Source: Arthrobacter sp. Alg241-R88
Lineage (GTDB): Bacteria; Actinomycetota; Actinomycetes; Actinomycetales; Micrococcaceae
NCBI RefSeq assembly: GCF_900537115.1
Contig: NZ_UNRG01000002.1
Location: 310,591-374,590 of the forward strand
DNA length: 64,000 nucleotides
Reading direction: 5' to 3'
Part shown: positions 17,180 through 27,100 of the stretch, piece after piece
How the letters are laid out: every line of letters begins with the position of its first letter
Position numbering within the stretch: position 1 is the stretch's first letter
Translations under genes and position numbers: made by a program
The notes under the pieces: generated by a model
Told to the model about the DNA's origin: nothing
What the model saw: the letters and a program-made list of their open reading frames with translations, nothing else
Database searches by the model: none

Positions 17180-18223
17180 CTATTCAGCCGGGACGGTTGC
17201 GGTGGACGCCCGTGGAATGATGTGGCAGGGCACACGAAGCGTTCCTGCTTCCGCGTTCCCGGCTGCCGCGGCTTTACCTTCAACCGAATCCAGCAGCATG
17301 GACATCGCCGTCGCTCCAATTTCGGCGTGTGGAAGTGCCACCGTGGTCAGGGCGGGAACAAGGTTCGCAGCAAGGTTCTGCTGGTCGTCATAGCCCACCA
17401 CGGACAAATCCTGCGGGACACGCAGTCCTGCGGCAGCTGCATACAGCAGGACGCCGGTGGCCACCCTGTCGTTCGAGCACACGATCGCCGTCGGCCGGTC
17501 GCTGCCGCCCAGCACCGAGGAAGCAGCCCGGTAGCCCTCGTCAATGTCCCATCCGGTCGCATGGACGTGCTGTTGTTCCCGGCCCAGCCCCGCCGCTTCC
17601 ATGGCCTCCCGGTAGCCCTGTTCGCGCTGCGGGGCGGCAGGGGAGCTGAGGGTTCCGGTGAGCAGTGTTATGCGTCGGTGGCCCAGGTCAATCAGCAGCT
17701 GCGCTGCGGCGCGTCCACCATCGACCTCTGCGGGGATGACCGACTGGAGGTTAGAAGCGGCATCCGTGCAATTGGCCAGAATGGCCGGCAGGGTGAGCAT
17801 CGCCGCGGGGGTGGCAACCTCACGCAGGCTGCCGGTGGCGTACATGATTCCATCTACCTGCCGGTGCACGAGCTGCTGCGCCGCGGTGCTCTCGCGGGAC
17901 ATGTCATGTTCTGTGTCGACCACCAGGACCATGTATCCACGGGCCAGCGCGGTGCGGGAGGCGCCGCTTATCAGCCGGCCTGCGAAGGGGCTGGTAACGA
18001 TGTCATCAGTGATGATGCCAATTGTTGATGTTTGCTGGTTGCGCAGGCTGAGGGCAACCGAGTTGGGCGTGTAGTCCAGCTCTGCTGCGGCGCGGAGCAC
18101 CCGCTCCTGGCGTTCCGCGGTGACGTTGCCGTTTGCCCTTCCGTTAAGCACCAGTGAAACGGCACTGCGGGAAACCCCTGCCCGGCGTGCCACATCCAGC
18201 GCCGTAGCTTTACGTTTGGTCAT
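17180..18223 (-). CDS. LacI-family repressor of the second fructan operon
   Basis: 347 residues from MTKRKATAL (GAGAGG upstream); longer in-frame starts to 18415 lack a ribosome site and would run through the likely operator. Helix-turn-helix ATALDVARRAGVSRSAVSLV near residues 6-25, hinge YTPNSVALSLRNQ, then a sugar-binding domain (VCSNDRVATGVLLYAAA, LSVVGYDDQQNLAANLVPAL). It is transcribed separately from the operon it precedes by 152 bp. A degenerate operator upstream suggests autorepression. Confidence 0.92.
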   Translation of the reverse strand: MTKRKATALDVARRAGVSRSAVSLVLNGRANGNVTAERQERVLRAAAELDYTPNSVALSLRNQQTSTIGIITDDIVTSPFAGRLISGASRTALARGYMVLVVDTEHDMSRESTAAQQLVHRQVDGIMYATGSLREVATPAAMLTLPAILANCTDAASNLQSVIPAEVDGGRAAAQLLIDLGHRRITLLTGTLSSPAAPQREQGYREAMEAAGLGREQQHVHATGWDIDEGYRAASSVLGGSDRPTAIVCSNDRVATGVLLYAAAAGLRVPQDLSVVGYDDQQNLAANLVPALTTVALPHAEIGATAMSMLLDSVEGKAAAAGNAEAGTLRVPCHIIPRASTATVPAE

Positions 18224-18256
18224 GCCGGTCCTCTCGCCCACATGAATCAGCATAGC

Positions 18257-18268
18257 TAACTCGTGTGA
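18257..18268. promoter_or_regulatory. degenerate operator upstream of the second lacI gene
   Basis: TAACTCGTGTGA matches the operator TAACACGTGTTA at 10 of 12 positions. It lies 34 bp before the lacI ATG, consistent with weak autoregulation. Confidence 0.55.
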
Positions 18269-18446
18269 GGTTAGGATTTGCCACGTTCGGAGCCGATTTC
18301 GTGGCCCGGGACAGCGGAGTCGACAGGTCGCGCGTCGGGCGCGCGTGCCACGCAGGTAGTTGCGGGACAGGTGCGCGACCTTTAGTTCAAAAACCGGACG
18401 AGAGCCGGAGGACAATCAGAAGGGGTGTGGCTCATGGCGCCGTTCC

Positions 18447-19214
18447 TTAGGCGGTGCCGTGAAGGGCCCGGTGGAAGTGCTTAGTGGGAGCGGGGCTGCC
18501 CGTTGCTGAGCGCTTGATCAGGATACTGATGCCCAGGATGGCTATCCAGAGTCCCCAGCCGGTGCTGCCGATCAGGCCGGCGAGGTCCCAGACGGGGAAG
18601 CCGGGGACGGCGGTGGCAAGGATATCGCCCTGATTGAGCAGATAGATGCTGCTGGTGATGAGGCCGGCGGCGCCGAGCCATCGGGGAAGAATGCCGCTGC
18701 GCAGGATCATGACGCTGACAGCGGCGGACCAGGCGATTACCAGCAGTTGGCCCAGGTGCTCGCCCAGCAGCGCGCCGCCGTATTGGTGCTGTGCTGTCCA
18801 GGCGGCGGCCACCGCAGCCTGGGTTTGCCCGTCCCCTTTTTCGTAGGCGCTTGCCAGGGCCGGGACAACGAACACCCAGCGCAGGAACCCGATGAGTGAC
18901 AGGAGCACGGAGGCAGCTCCGGCGTAGGTGGCAACCTTTGCAACGGGATTCCCCTGCAGCTCGAGTGCCGCCGGCAGTAGCAGGATCGGGATGGCCAGGA
19001 GCCCGTAGGTCCAGGCCGCCGCGAACCAGGCCCAGATCAGGGCGGGGCCACCGGCGGTAAAGGCGGGAAGCACCACCTCGGCCGGCTCCCGCAGCACGTC
19101 CGGCCAGTCAAACATCGCCGACAGGGCTGTGGCCGCTGCCGCGAACGCCAAGGCGCTGAGGGCAAAAAGGCCACCGGTGGCGGTGCGGAGTTTTGTGCTT
19201 GGGCTGGCATTCAT
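18447..19214 (-). CDS. DUF4386-like integral membrane protein
   Basis: 255 residues from MNASPST; the longer frame to 19370 crosses the divergent operator region and is rejected. About six to seven hydrophobic helices, with the family-like block SILPRWLG-type (ILRSGILPRWLGAAGLITS) and a mid-protein LIGFLRWVFVVPALA. DUF4386 proteins have no known biochemical role. It is divergently transcribed from a tetR gene with the shared operator between them, so it is probably the repressor's main target. Confidence 0.75.
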   Translation of the reverse strand: MNASPSTKLRTATGGLFALSALAFAAAATALSAMFDWPDVLREPAEVVLPAFTAGGPALIWAWFAAAWTYGLLAIPILLLPAALELQGNPVAKVATYAGAASVLLSLIGFLRWVFVVPALASAYEKGDGQTQAAVAAAWTAQHQYGGALLGEHLGQLLVIAWSAAVSVMILRSGILPRWLGAAGLITSSIYLLNQGDILATAVPGFPVWDLAGLIGSTGWGLWIAILGISILIKRSATGSPAPTKHFHRALHGTA

Positions 19215-19234
19215 GGCGGTCTCCCTGCCTATTT

Positions 19235-19283
19235 CTGTACAGCGTACAAACTGGACGCTGTACAAATCGTGTACGGTGTACAG
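19235..19283. promoter_or_regulatory. divergent TetR operator region
   Basis: CTGTACAGCGTACA (19235-19248) is repeated in inverted orientation as TGTACGGTGTACAG (19270-19283), 13 of 14 bases matching. The arrangement lies between the DUF4386 and tetR start codons and should control both. Confidence 0.8.
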
Positions 19284-19305
19284 AGTAAAGTCAAGAGAGG
19301 GATTA

Positions 19306-19986
19306 ATGACAACGCAGGCACGCAGTTCCCGGCCCGGACCGCGCCGCACCCTGACGGAGGAAGAGATCATGGGCGCCGCTCTCGACCTTCTGGACGAAGG
19401 GGGCGTGAACGCGGCATCCGTGCGGGGGATCGCGGCCCGGGTTGGTGTTGCGCCGAACGCCGTCTATACGTACTTCCCCGATAAGGCGGCCGTGGTGAAG
19501 GCCATTGTTGAGCACCTGCTGGGACAGGTGGACCTGGCGGTATTCTCGGACCGCGATGTTCCATGGCGCCAGCGGATCGAGTCCCTGGCGTTGGAACTCA
19601 GGGAGCGGCTTACCGCCCATCCGGGAGCGGTGAATCTGATGATCGGCGGACCGATGGACGGTCCACGGGCCCTTGCGCTGAACGAACACCTCATGGAGAC
19701 GCTTCAGGATTCGGGGCTGGACGCCGCTGAGGCGGCGAAGGCGTCCTACCTGCTGATCGTCTACGTCTTCGGCTCGATAGCACTGGAGACGGCAGAGCTT
19801 GGTGGTCAGCGTGGGGGAGGTTCGGAAGGCGAAAGGATTGCCTCCCGTCTGGAGGAGTTCTCGGCGATACCGGCCGGCGCTTACCCGCTGTCCGCGGGAG
19901 CAGCAGATGTCATGGCCGGGTACGTCTCCACTGAGCAATACGCGTGGGGGCTGCACAAAGTGCTCGACGGGATCACCAGAACATAA
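19306..19986 (+). CDS. TetR/AcrR-family regulator
   Basis: 226 residues, start ATG with GAGAGG upstream. N-terminal HTH: LTEEEIMGAALDLLDEGG, ASVRGIAARVGVAPNAVYTY (about residues 37-56), then FPDKAAVVKAIVEHLL; C-terminal ligand domain of TetR_C type, all helical. It likely represses itself and the divergent membrane-protein gene through the palindromes between them. Ligand unknown. Confidence 0.9.
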   Translation: MTTQARSSRPGPRRTLTEEEIMGAALDLLDEGGVNAASVRGIAARVGVAPNAVYTYFPDKAAVVKAIVEHLLGQVDLAVFSDRDVPWRQRIESLALELRERLTAHPGAVNLMIGGPMDGPRALALNEHLMETLQDSGLDAAEAAKASYLLIVYVFGSIALETAELGGQRGGGSEGERIASRLEEFSAIPAGAYPLSAGAADVMAGYVSTEQYAWGLHKVLDGITRT

Positions 19987-20097
19987 GCGCCAGGGCTGGG
20001 TGCAGATGGCGGCGCGGGTCCGCGGGCAGCCCTTTCGCCGCCAGATGCACAGGAGTTCGTCCAGGCTGGTCGTCCGAAGAACATGCTGCACCAGCCC

Positions 20098-21300
20098 CTA
20101 GGGAACGTCCTGGTGCCGTGCGGCGGTTGCTGAAGGTTCCCGTTGAAGCTGCCGGAGTGCGAGCAGCGGAAACAGGAGTACCGAGAGCATTCCTGCTCCG
20201 ACAAGTGCTGACGAGATTGCGCTTGAAATGAGCCCTTCGTTCCGGCCGATGGCTGTCACTGCCACGATGATCGGCAAACCCGTGGCCCCAAACAGAATGA
20301 TGGCCCGTTTATCGGCCCAGCTGGATCTGGCCGGCGCGGCGAGCATCGACGGCAGCCCGCGGATGACGAGCAGGAGGAGCAGGAACAGGGGGACCAGTGC
20401 CAGCGCGGCCGGGCTGGCGGTAAGCGCGCTCAGGTCGAAGTCGATGCCGGTGTCGATAAAGAAGACCGGCACCAGGAATCCGAACGCGATGGCGTCGACT
20501 TTGGCCTCGATGACGTGCCGGTCCTGCTCCGGAGCGCGTGCGATGGCGACCTTCCAGAGGACACCGGCGGCGAAGGCGCCCAGGAGCATATCGAGGCCCA
20601 GAACCATGCTGAGCACAACGAGCACGGTAAGGATGAACATGATGGACCGGACGGCGAACTGCCCGCTGGTGTGAAGGGTCCTCGTGACCTGTGCATGGAG
20701 AAGGGAGTGGCGTGCCCGTGAGGCGAGATAAATCGCCAGTCCGGTCAGGAGAACAAACCCGAGAAGGACAGCCGTCGCAGGTCCCAATTCCCTGCCGCTG
20801 AAGAACAGCGAGATCGCCACCAGGGGTCCAAACTCCCCGGCGGCACCCAGTGCTGTAACAGCGATACCCATAGGCGACTTCGACTCGCTGGCGTCGCGAA
20901 GGATGGGCAACAGCGCGCCCAGAGCTGTGGAGCATAAAGCGACGCCGATGATCACTGCGGCAGCCGGCGTCGGGCCCAGCACAAAGCCAGCACCAATGCC
21001 CGCCGCCAGGGAGATGACCCAGCCAGCGGAGGCGCGGGTGATGGGCCGGCCGCGGATGGCCGCGAAATCGACCTCATTGCCGGCAACGAAGAAAAGCATG
21101 GCCAGCCCGAACTGGGCCAACGTGTCGACGAACTCGGTGGGTTGGATCCACCCCAAAATGCTGGGACCGAGTACCATTCCCAGGACAATCTCGAACACCA
21201 CAATGGGCACCTTGACCGCCCGGTCAAGGAAGCGGGCCGCAAGGGGCGCCACAACAGCCAGCAGAGCGATCAGAACCAATGACGTGGACAAGCCCTGCAT
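20098..21300 (-). CDS. cation/proton antiporter (CPA2, KefB-like)
   Basis: 400 residues from MQGLSTS, chosen because GGAGG lies 8 nt upstream; an in-frame extension to 21507 adds a segment of unlike composition. About 12 membrane helices; CPA family signs include EIVLGMVLGPSILGW, LFFVAGNEVDF, and the ALGAAGEFGPLVAISLFF helix. It probably exchanges Na+ or K+ for H+. No C-terminal TrkA-N domain is present. Converges with tetR over a 111-bp spacer that shows nothing else. Confidence 0.85.
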   Translation of the reverse strand: MQGLSTSLVLIALLAVVAPLAARFLDRAVKVPIVVFEIVLGMVLGPSILGWIQPTEFVDTLAQFGLAMLFFVAGNEVDFAAIRGRPITRASAGWVISLAAGIGAGFVLGPTPAAAVIIGVALCSTALGALLPILRDASESKSPMGIAVTALGAAGEFGPLVAISLFFSGRELGPATAVLLGFVLLTGLAIYLASRARHSLLHAQVTRTLHTSGQFAVRSIMFILTVLVVLSMVLGLDMLLGAFAAGVLWKVAIARAPEQDRHVIEAKVDAIAFGFLVPVFFIDTGIDFDLSALTASPAALALVPLFLLLLLVIRGLPSMLAAPARSSWADKRAIILFGATGLPIIVAVTAIGRNEGLISSAISSALVGAGMLSVLLFPLLALRQLQREPSATAARHQDVP

Positions 21301-21549
21301 CAGCGGTACCTCCGGTACCTCGGCTGCTTCAAAGGAAAAGTAATCCAAAGCTACCGCCAGCCTCAGCGACGGCGCCACAACAGCTTTGGTCCCGGTGTTC
21401 GGTGCACTGTGTCCGGTGCGCTGAGCAGCGCCACCTGGTGGTGGTAGGCCAATGGGTCCCGTCGCGCTATCGTTTCCCGTAATGCGCGTGCCCGGGAGGG
21501 TTGTCACTGCGGTGCAATGCCAGGAAAACTGCTTGCGAAAGGGGGCCGG

Positions 21550-22455
21550 ATGGGTGCTGAGCTGACGAGTGGCGGTTTGGAGTGCGTGTTCACTGGCTCG
21601 GTATGGGCGGAGGGTCCCTTATGGGTGCCGTCGTCGCAGACGGTGCGCTGGAGCGACATCCCGAACAACCGCATTCTCGAGTTCAACCCCGCCACGGGGA
21701 AGACCCGTGAGTACGGACTCGGGGTCGAATTTACCAATGGCCGAACCCTCGACGCCGACGGAACTGTGGTGCAGTGCAGCCACGGGCGCCGCCGGGTTGA
21801 GCGTGACCGCGGGGGAGCGGTGTCGGGACTGGTTGACTCCTTCCAGGGGCGCCGGCTGAACTCACCCAACGACGTCGTGATTGCACGCGACTCAAGCATC
21901 TGGTTCACCGACCCGCCGTACGGGATCCTGCCGGGCACCAAGGAAGGACACGAGGGAGCGCAGGAGTACGGCGGCTGCTACGTTTTCCGGTTCGAACCCG
22001 CTTCGGGCACCCTCAATGCAGTGATCACGGACCTCGTGTATCCGAACGGGCTGGCGTTTTCACCGGACGAGTCGGTCCTATACGTTACGGACACAGCCGG
22101 TCCGGCTCACGGCGTGCCGTTGAGAATCGTTGCCTACGACGTGCTCGGTGGCATCTGCCACCGCAACGGAACCCTCCTCGAGCTTGAAGAAGGTTATGCC
22201 GCTGACGGTTTGCGCGTGGATGCCCAAGGCAGGATCTGGACTTCTGCCGGCCCCACCGTCCAAACCTATTCCCCGTCCTTCGATCTCCTGGGTGCCATCC
22301 CGGTGCCCGAAAAAGTATCGAACGTGTGCTTCGGAGGCCCGGACGGCCAAGACCTCTACATCACCGCAACCACGAGTCTGTACCGGGTCCGCACCACCAC
22401 CAGGGACGCTGCCGCCCGCATTGTCGAGCCCGTCGACGTCGAATCACGAGGATAA
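21550..22455 (+). CDS. SMP-30/gluconolactonase/LRE-family protein
   Basis: 301 residues, start MGAELTS favoured by AAAGGGGG upstream over an in-frame ATG at 21517. Six-bladed beta-propeller signs: VWAEGPLWV (metal-binding Glu), LNSPNDVVIARDSSIWFTDPPYGI (metal Asn/Asp block, about residues 106-128), VYPNGLAFSPDESVLYVTDT and YAADGLRVDAQGRIWTS. Family members are Ca2+- or Zn2+-dependent sugar lactonases. No sugar operon surrounds it, so its substrate cannot be named. It runs divergently from the antiporter gene. Confidence 0.9.
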   Translation: MGAELTSGGLECVFTGSVWAEGPLWVPSSQTVRWSDIPNNRILEFNPATGKTREYGLGVEFTNGRTLDADGTVVQCSHGRRRVERDRGGAVSGLVDSFQGRRLNSPNDVVIARDSSIWFTDPPYGILPGTKEGHEGAQEYGGCYVFRFEPASGTLNAVITDLVYPNGLAFSPDESVLYVTDTAGPAHGVPLRIVAYDVLGGICHRNGTLLELEEGYAADGLRVDAQGRIWTSAGPTVQTYSPSFDLLGAIPVPEKVSNVCFGGPDGQDLYITATTSLYRVRTTTRDAAARIVEPVDVESRG

Positions 22456-22500
22456 CCAGAAGGTACCGAACGCTGGCCGGAGCGCCGCCGTCGTTTCGGC

Positions 22501-23103
22501 CTAGGCGCTGGGAACCACCCGGTAACGGACATGCGTTACCAGACGGGTGCCGCTTACCTCCGTCGGCTCAAGCTTGAGGTTTCCGACGCCGTCAAGCAGC
22601 CTTTCGCCCGCGCCCAGGATAAGCGGCGCGATGTGCAGCCGGAGCTCGTCGATCAGCCCGGCGGAGAGGAATTGCCGGGCAGTTTCTGCACCACCGGCGA
22701 TGGCCACGTCCTTTCCGGCCGCAGCCTCCCGCGCCTGGGCCAGTGCCGACTCGATCCCGTTGTTCACGAAATGGAAGGTAGTGCCTCCCTGCATCTGTAC
22801 AGGAGGGCGCGGATGATGCGTGAGCACAAAAACGGGGGCGTGGTACGGCGGCTCCTCACCCCACCAGCCGCGCCAGTCCTCATCCCACGGACCGGCCCCG
22901 GGGCCGGCGAACATGTTGCGGCCCATGATGTAGGCACCTGCGGAGAGAATGCCCTGAAGCGCGGCGGCGTTGGCCTCGGGTTCTTCGAACTGCCACCGGT
23001 GCAGGTCCTCGCCACCCTCACCCAGCGGGTTGGAGTGGCTTTGATGGGGGCCGGCGAGGAAGCCGTCAAGGGATACGGTGAGATCGCAGGTGACGCTGTT
23101 CAT
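22501..23103 (-). CDS. RibD C-terminal/dihydrofolate reductase-like protein
   Basis: 200 residues from MNSVTCDLT (AAGGAAGCC upstream). Fold signs: VSLDGFLAG, AYIMGRNMF, and AIAGGAETARQFLSAGLIDELRLHIAPLILG. These proteins bind NADPH and are usually annotated as dihydrofolate reductase family, but substrate is unknown. It is one of three such paralogues in the window. Confidence 0.88.
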   Translation of the reverse strand: MNSVTCDLTVSLDGFLAGPHQSHSNPLGEGGEDLHRWQFEEPEANAAALQGILSAGAYIMGRNMFAGPGAGPWDEDWRGWWGEEPPYHAPVFVLTHHPRPPVQMQGGTTFHFVNNGIESALAQAREAAAGKDVAIAGGAETARQFLSAGLIDELRLHIAPLILGAGERLLDGVGNLKLEPTEVSGTRLVTHVRYRVVPSA

Positions 23104-23349
23104 GGCTTCCTTCTGCTTGGCAGGGGCGTTCTGAGCGCAATCGATAACGGCCATGCTATTGGCGTTCGACGGCGGCCGGAAGGGCTGCTGCGTCCGCCAT
23201 GCCTGAGCGGGCGGCAGGCAGGATCACGGCCGGGAGCTGGACGGTGTGCGCCTCGACCAGGCGGACCCTGACCCCGCGAGGCGGTTGGGTGGATTCGGTT
23301 GCCTTCCGGGGGAAAACCGCGCCGCCCTTCCCATCCCTCCCGGCGGCCC

Positions 23350-23379
23350 TTGAAGGGCTGATCGTGGCAGGGATAGCAT
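23350..23379 (+). promoter_or_regulatory. predicted promoter of the second RibD-like gene
   Basis: TTGAAG (23350-23355), 18-nt spacer, TAGCAT (23374-23379), 30 bp before the gene. The remainder of the 306-bp divergent region 23104-23409 shows no other structure I can support. Confidence 0.5.
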
Positions 23380-23409
23380 TGCCCGCACCTGCCATCAAAG
23401 GAGACGGTC

Positions 23410-24042
23410 ATGGGTGAGACACCTTCCGAGGCGCCATCAGAACTGATGGTTGATTTCATCATTTCCCTGGACGGGTACGCCTCGGCCGAGGGATGGCCGG
23501 GCTGGTGGGGCCTGGAGGGGCCGGAATACCTGGCCTGGCTTGAGCAGGAAGGGAAGAAGGACTACACCCTGCTGATGGGGGCGAACACCTACCGGCTGAT
23601 GTCCAGCATGTCTGAGGAGGCCGCGGCGGAAGGCTCGGAGTTCTCCGAGGAAGAGGGGGCCAGCCTCACCGGCCTTGCCGCGGTGCCGAAGGTGATTTTC
23701 TCGTCCACCCTGCAGGCGCCGCTGACGTGGCCGAACTCAGAACTGGTGACCGGGGACGCCGTTGAGGCGGTGAAGGAGATGAAGCGGACCGGGACCGGGC
23801 CGTTGAGCACTCTCGGCAGCGTCAGCCTGTGCAGGTCATTGCTGGCGGCCGGCCTCGTGGACAGGTTCCGGCTGGTCGTGTTCCCGGTGATCACAGGCCG
23901 CACCGGGCAGGAGCGGATCTACGACGGCTATCCTGACGTTTCGCTGGAGATGGTGGAGAGCAGGACGTTCGACGGCCGGCTCCAGTTGCTCGAGTACGTC
24001 CCCACCGTGCTCAGCGGCCCGCCTGGCGTCAGTCCGGCCTGA
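23410..24042 (+). CDS. RibD C-terminal/dihydrofolate reductase-like protein
   Basis: 210 residues; AAAGGAGACGGTC gives a clear ribosome site. IISLDGYASAEGW, YTLLMGANTYRLM, and LSTLGSVSLCRSLLAAGLVDRFRLVVFPVITGRTGQE are the family blocks. It is more distant from the neighbouring paralogue than expected for a recent duplication and lies in a head-to-head pair with it, possibly sharing control. Substrate unknown. Confidence 0.88.
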   Translation: MGETPSEAPSELMVDFIISLDGYASAEGWPGWWGLEGPEYLAWLEQEGKKDYTLLMGANTYRLMSSMSEEAAAEGSEFSEEEGASLTGLAAVPKVIFSSTLQAPLTWPNSELVTGDAVEAVKEMKRTGTGPLSTLGSVSLCRSLLAAGLVDRFRLVVFPVITGRTGQERIYDGYPDVSLEMVESRTFDGRLQLLEYVPTVLSGPPGVSPA

Positions 24043-24129
24043 GGCAAGGCAGAAGAGGGAGCCCTGCCGCGTAGAAGATCGTCCATATGCTCGCGCGCTT
24101 ATGCCATGGGAACAGGCCCGGGAACTTCG

Positions 24130-24135
24130 TAGGCT
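24130..24135 (+). promoter_or_regulatory. -10 box for a leaderless DUF5107 mRNA
   Basis: TAGGCT lies 7 nt before GTG 24143. No ribosome site is visible. The spacing is that of leaderless actinobacterial transcripts. Confidence 0.55.
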
Positions 24136-24142
24136 TGCACCC

Positions 24143-27100
24143 GTGATGGATGCAAACGAACACAAGAGCCACATAGTTCTGCCCGACGCGCCGCTGGATC
24201 AGCAGGCCGTTCTGGAGACAGGTGGCGTTGCCTGCTGGTCCGAGCCGGTCTCGATTGATACGTATGCCCCGGGGGAGCCGGACCGGTACCCGCTGTTCCT
24301 GGACCGGCGCGTGTACCAGGGTTCCAGCGGCAAGGTGTACCCGATGCCTTTCATCCACAGCATCGCGGCGACGAAGGAACCCCGTCTTTGGCAGGCTATT
24401 CACCTGGAGAACCAGTTTGTACGACTGATGCTGCTTCCGGAGATTGGAGGCCGCATCCACATTGGGTTCGATAAGACGGCCGGGTATGACTTCTTCTACC
24501 GGAACAACGTGATCAAACCCGGCCTGGTGGGGCTGGCGGGCCCGTGGATTTCCGGCGGCGTGGAGTTCAACTGGCCCCAGCACCACCGCCCCGCGACATT
24601 CCTGCCCGTCGAAACCTCCGTGGACAGGAGCGACGACGGCCAGGTTACCGTGTGGCACAGCGACCTGGACCCCCTGCAGCGCATGCGGGGCTCCCACGGA
24701 GTGCGCCTTCGCCCCGGCAGTTCCCTGATCGAGGTCGAAGCACGGCTGTACAACCGGACTGATGAACCACAGACCTTCCTGTGGTGGGCAAACGTTGCAG
24801 CCGCTGCCCATGAAAAATACCAGTCATTCTTTCCCACCGACGTCAACTTCGTTGCCGACCATGCCCGTCGCGCCATCACCGCCTTCCCGAAGGCTGACCG
24901 GCCCTACTACGGGGTGGACTATCCGGCGTTGGCTGGTGAGCGCGGGCATCAGGGCGCGGACCGCATCGATTTCTATGCCAACGTCCCGGTCCCCACCTCA
25001 TACATGATCACCGACACGAAAGACAGCTTCTTCGGCGGCTACGATCACGAAGCCGACGCCGGGTTTGTCCACTGGGCTGACCGCAGCATTTCCCCCGGCA
25101 AAAAGCAGTGGACGTGGGGGAACGGCCCTGTGGGCAAGGCTTGGGACGCGCACTTAACCGACGACGACGGGCCGTACGTTGAGCTGATGTCCGGCGTCTT
25201 TACGGACAACCAGCCGGACTTCAGCTACCTGGCTCCCGGGGAGACCCGCACCTTCAGCGAGTTCTGGTACCCCATCCGGCAGATGGGCCCGGCGCATCAG
25301 GCGAACCTCGAGGTCGCCGTGTCGCTTCAGCTGGACAGAACGGGGCGCACGGTCACTGTGGGCGTTTCCAGTACGGCGGATCATGAGGATGCAAAGGTTG
25401 TTCTCAAGTCCCGGGACGCAACAGTGCGGGAATGGGCTGCCCGGATCTCGCCGGCCCACCCCTTCACCGAAGACTTTGAGCTGCCCGAACCGTCAGATGA
25501 ATCCCACCTCACGCTGCAGGTCCTGGACGGCGACCGGGAACTGATTCTTTGGAGCCCGAGCAAACCACAGGAAAAACCGGAGGAGCCGTGGGTTGCCACT
25601 GAACCTGATCCCGCTACCGGCATGGCAAGCATGGACGAGCTTTTCGTCACCGGAACCCATTTGACGCAGAACCGGCACCCCACACGTTCGCCGCTGCCGT
25701 ACTTCGAGGAGATGCTGCGCCGGGATCCGCTCGATTCGCGCGCATCGATTGCGCTGGGAGCCGCGGCGTACAAAATCGGAGATTACGCCCGGGCCCGGAA
25801 ACTGCTGGAGAACGCCCTGGGCCGGCTCACCCGCCGCAACCTGAATCCGCCCAGCGGGGAGGCAAGCTATCGCCTCGGCCTGGTCCTGGAGCGCACGGGG
25901 CGGTTGGATGAGGCCCGGGAGCGGTTCGGCAAGGCAGCGTGGGACAAGGCGTGGGCGCAGCCGGCACACCTGGCGCTGGCGCGCCTGGGCCTCCGGTCAG
26001 GTCAGCCCGCCGCGGCACATCGTCACGCCGATGCCGCCCTGGCGTTGGACCCGGGCAGCCCTGAGGCGAAGCACCTGCTGTACCTGGCTCTGAACAAAGC
26101 CGGGCGGCGGGAAGAAAGCGCCCGGCTGCTGCGGGACATCCTCGCGGCGGATCCATTAGACCCTGTGGCGCTGGCGCTGGACGGTTCCCTGAACGCTGCG
26201 GACCCGAAGACATCGCTGACAGTGGCCTGCTGGCTTGCGAGGGCCGGTCAGTGGCAGGCCGCGCTGGACCTCATCGAAAACCACGCAGCTGCCAACGTCA
26301 ATAAAGTCTTCGGCAATCCCGAACCCCTTAGCCGCTACCTGCGTGCCAGTTGGCTTGAGGAACTGCTGGACCCGGACGGTGCCTCTGCAGAACGTTTCGC
26401 TGCCAGGCGCAGTAACACCGCTTATGCCTTTCCCTACGGGCTTGACGACTATGACGCGCTTCACCGTGCCATCGAGGCTGACCCGAGGGACAAGGTGGCA
26501 CACGGACTGCTGGGGTGCTGGCTGTTGGATGCGGGCCGCACACCGGACGCCCTCGCGCTGCTGGAAAAGTCCCTGCTGCTTGGCTCAACAGACCCTGTGG
26601 TCTGGCGCAACGCAGCCATCGCCACGGTCAACACCGGGGGCAATCCCGCTGCTGCCGACCAGTACTTGGAGCATGCACTGGCACTGAGCCCGGATGACGC
26701 GCGGCTTGTCTTCGAACGGGCAGTCCTGGCCAGCCTTCGAGGGGTTTCTGTCGAAGACCGCATCGCAGCCATTGAACGCCACGACCCGGCTGTCCTTGAG
26801 CGCGACGACCTGGCAGTGCTGTATGCCAATCTCCTGACGGAGGCAGGCCGCGCCGAGGAAGCCTTGGACATGATGTCCGCACGGACCTTCCAGCCTTTTG
26901 AAGGCGGCGAAGGAATGGCCCTCGCAGCCTACGACCGCGCTGCCGCCGCACACGCAACCACCCTCATGAAGCAGGACCCGACGGCGGCCATCGCCTTGCT
27001 GCGCGCGGGCGTGGAAGCTCCCGCCAACCTGGGCGAGGGACGGCACCCGGCGGACAGCATGGCCGAGCGACTGGTGGTGCTGGGGGATGCCCTCGAACTC

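Noticed and set aside
18224..18415. N-terminal extension of the second LacI
   Set aside because: No ribosome site, would cross the likely operator, and the HTH already begins a few residues after MTKRKA.
21301..21507. 69-residue N-terminal extension of the antiporter
   Set aside because: Sequence is low-complexity and lacks a ribosome site, while GGAGG is well placed for MQGLSTS.
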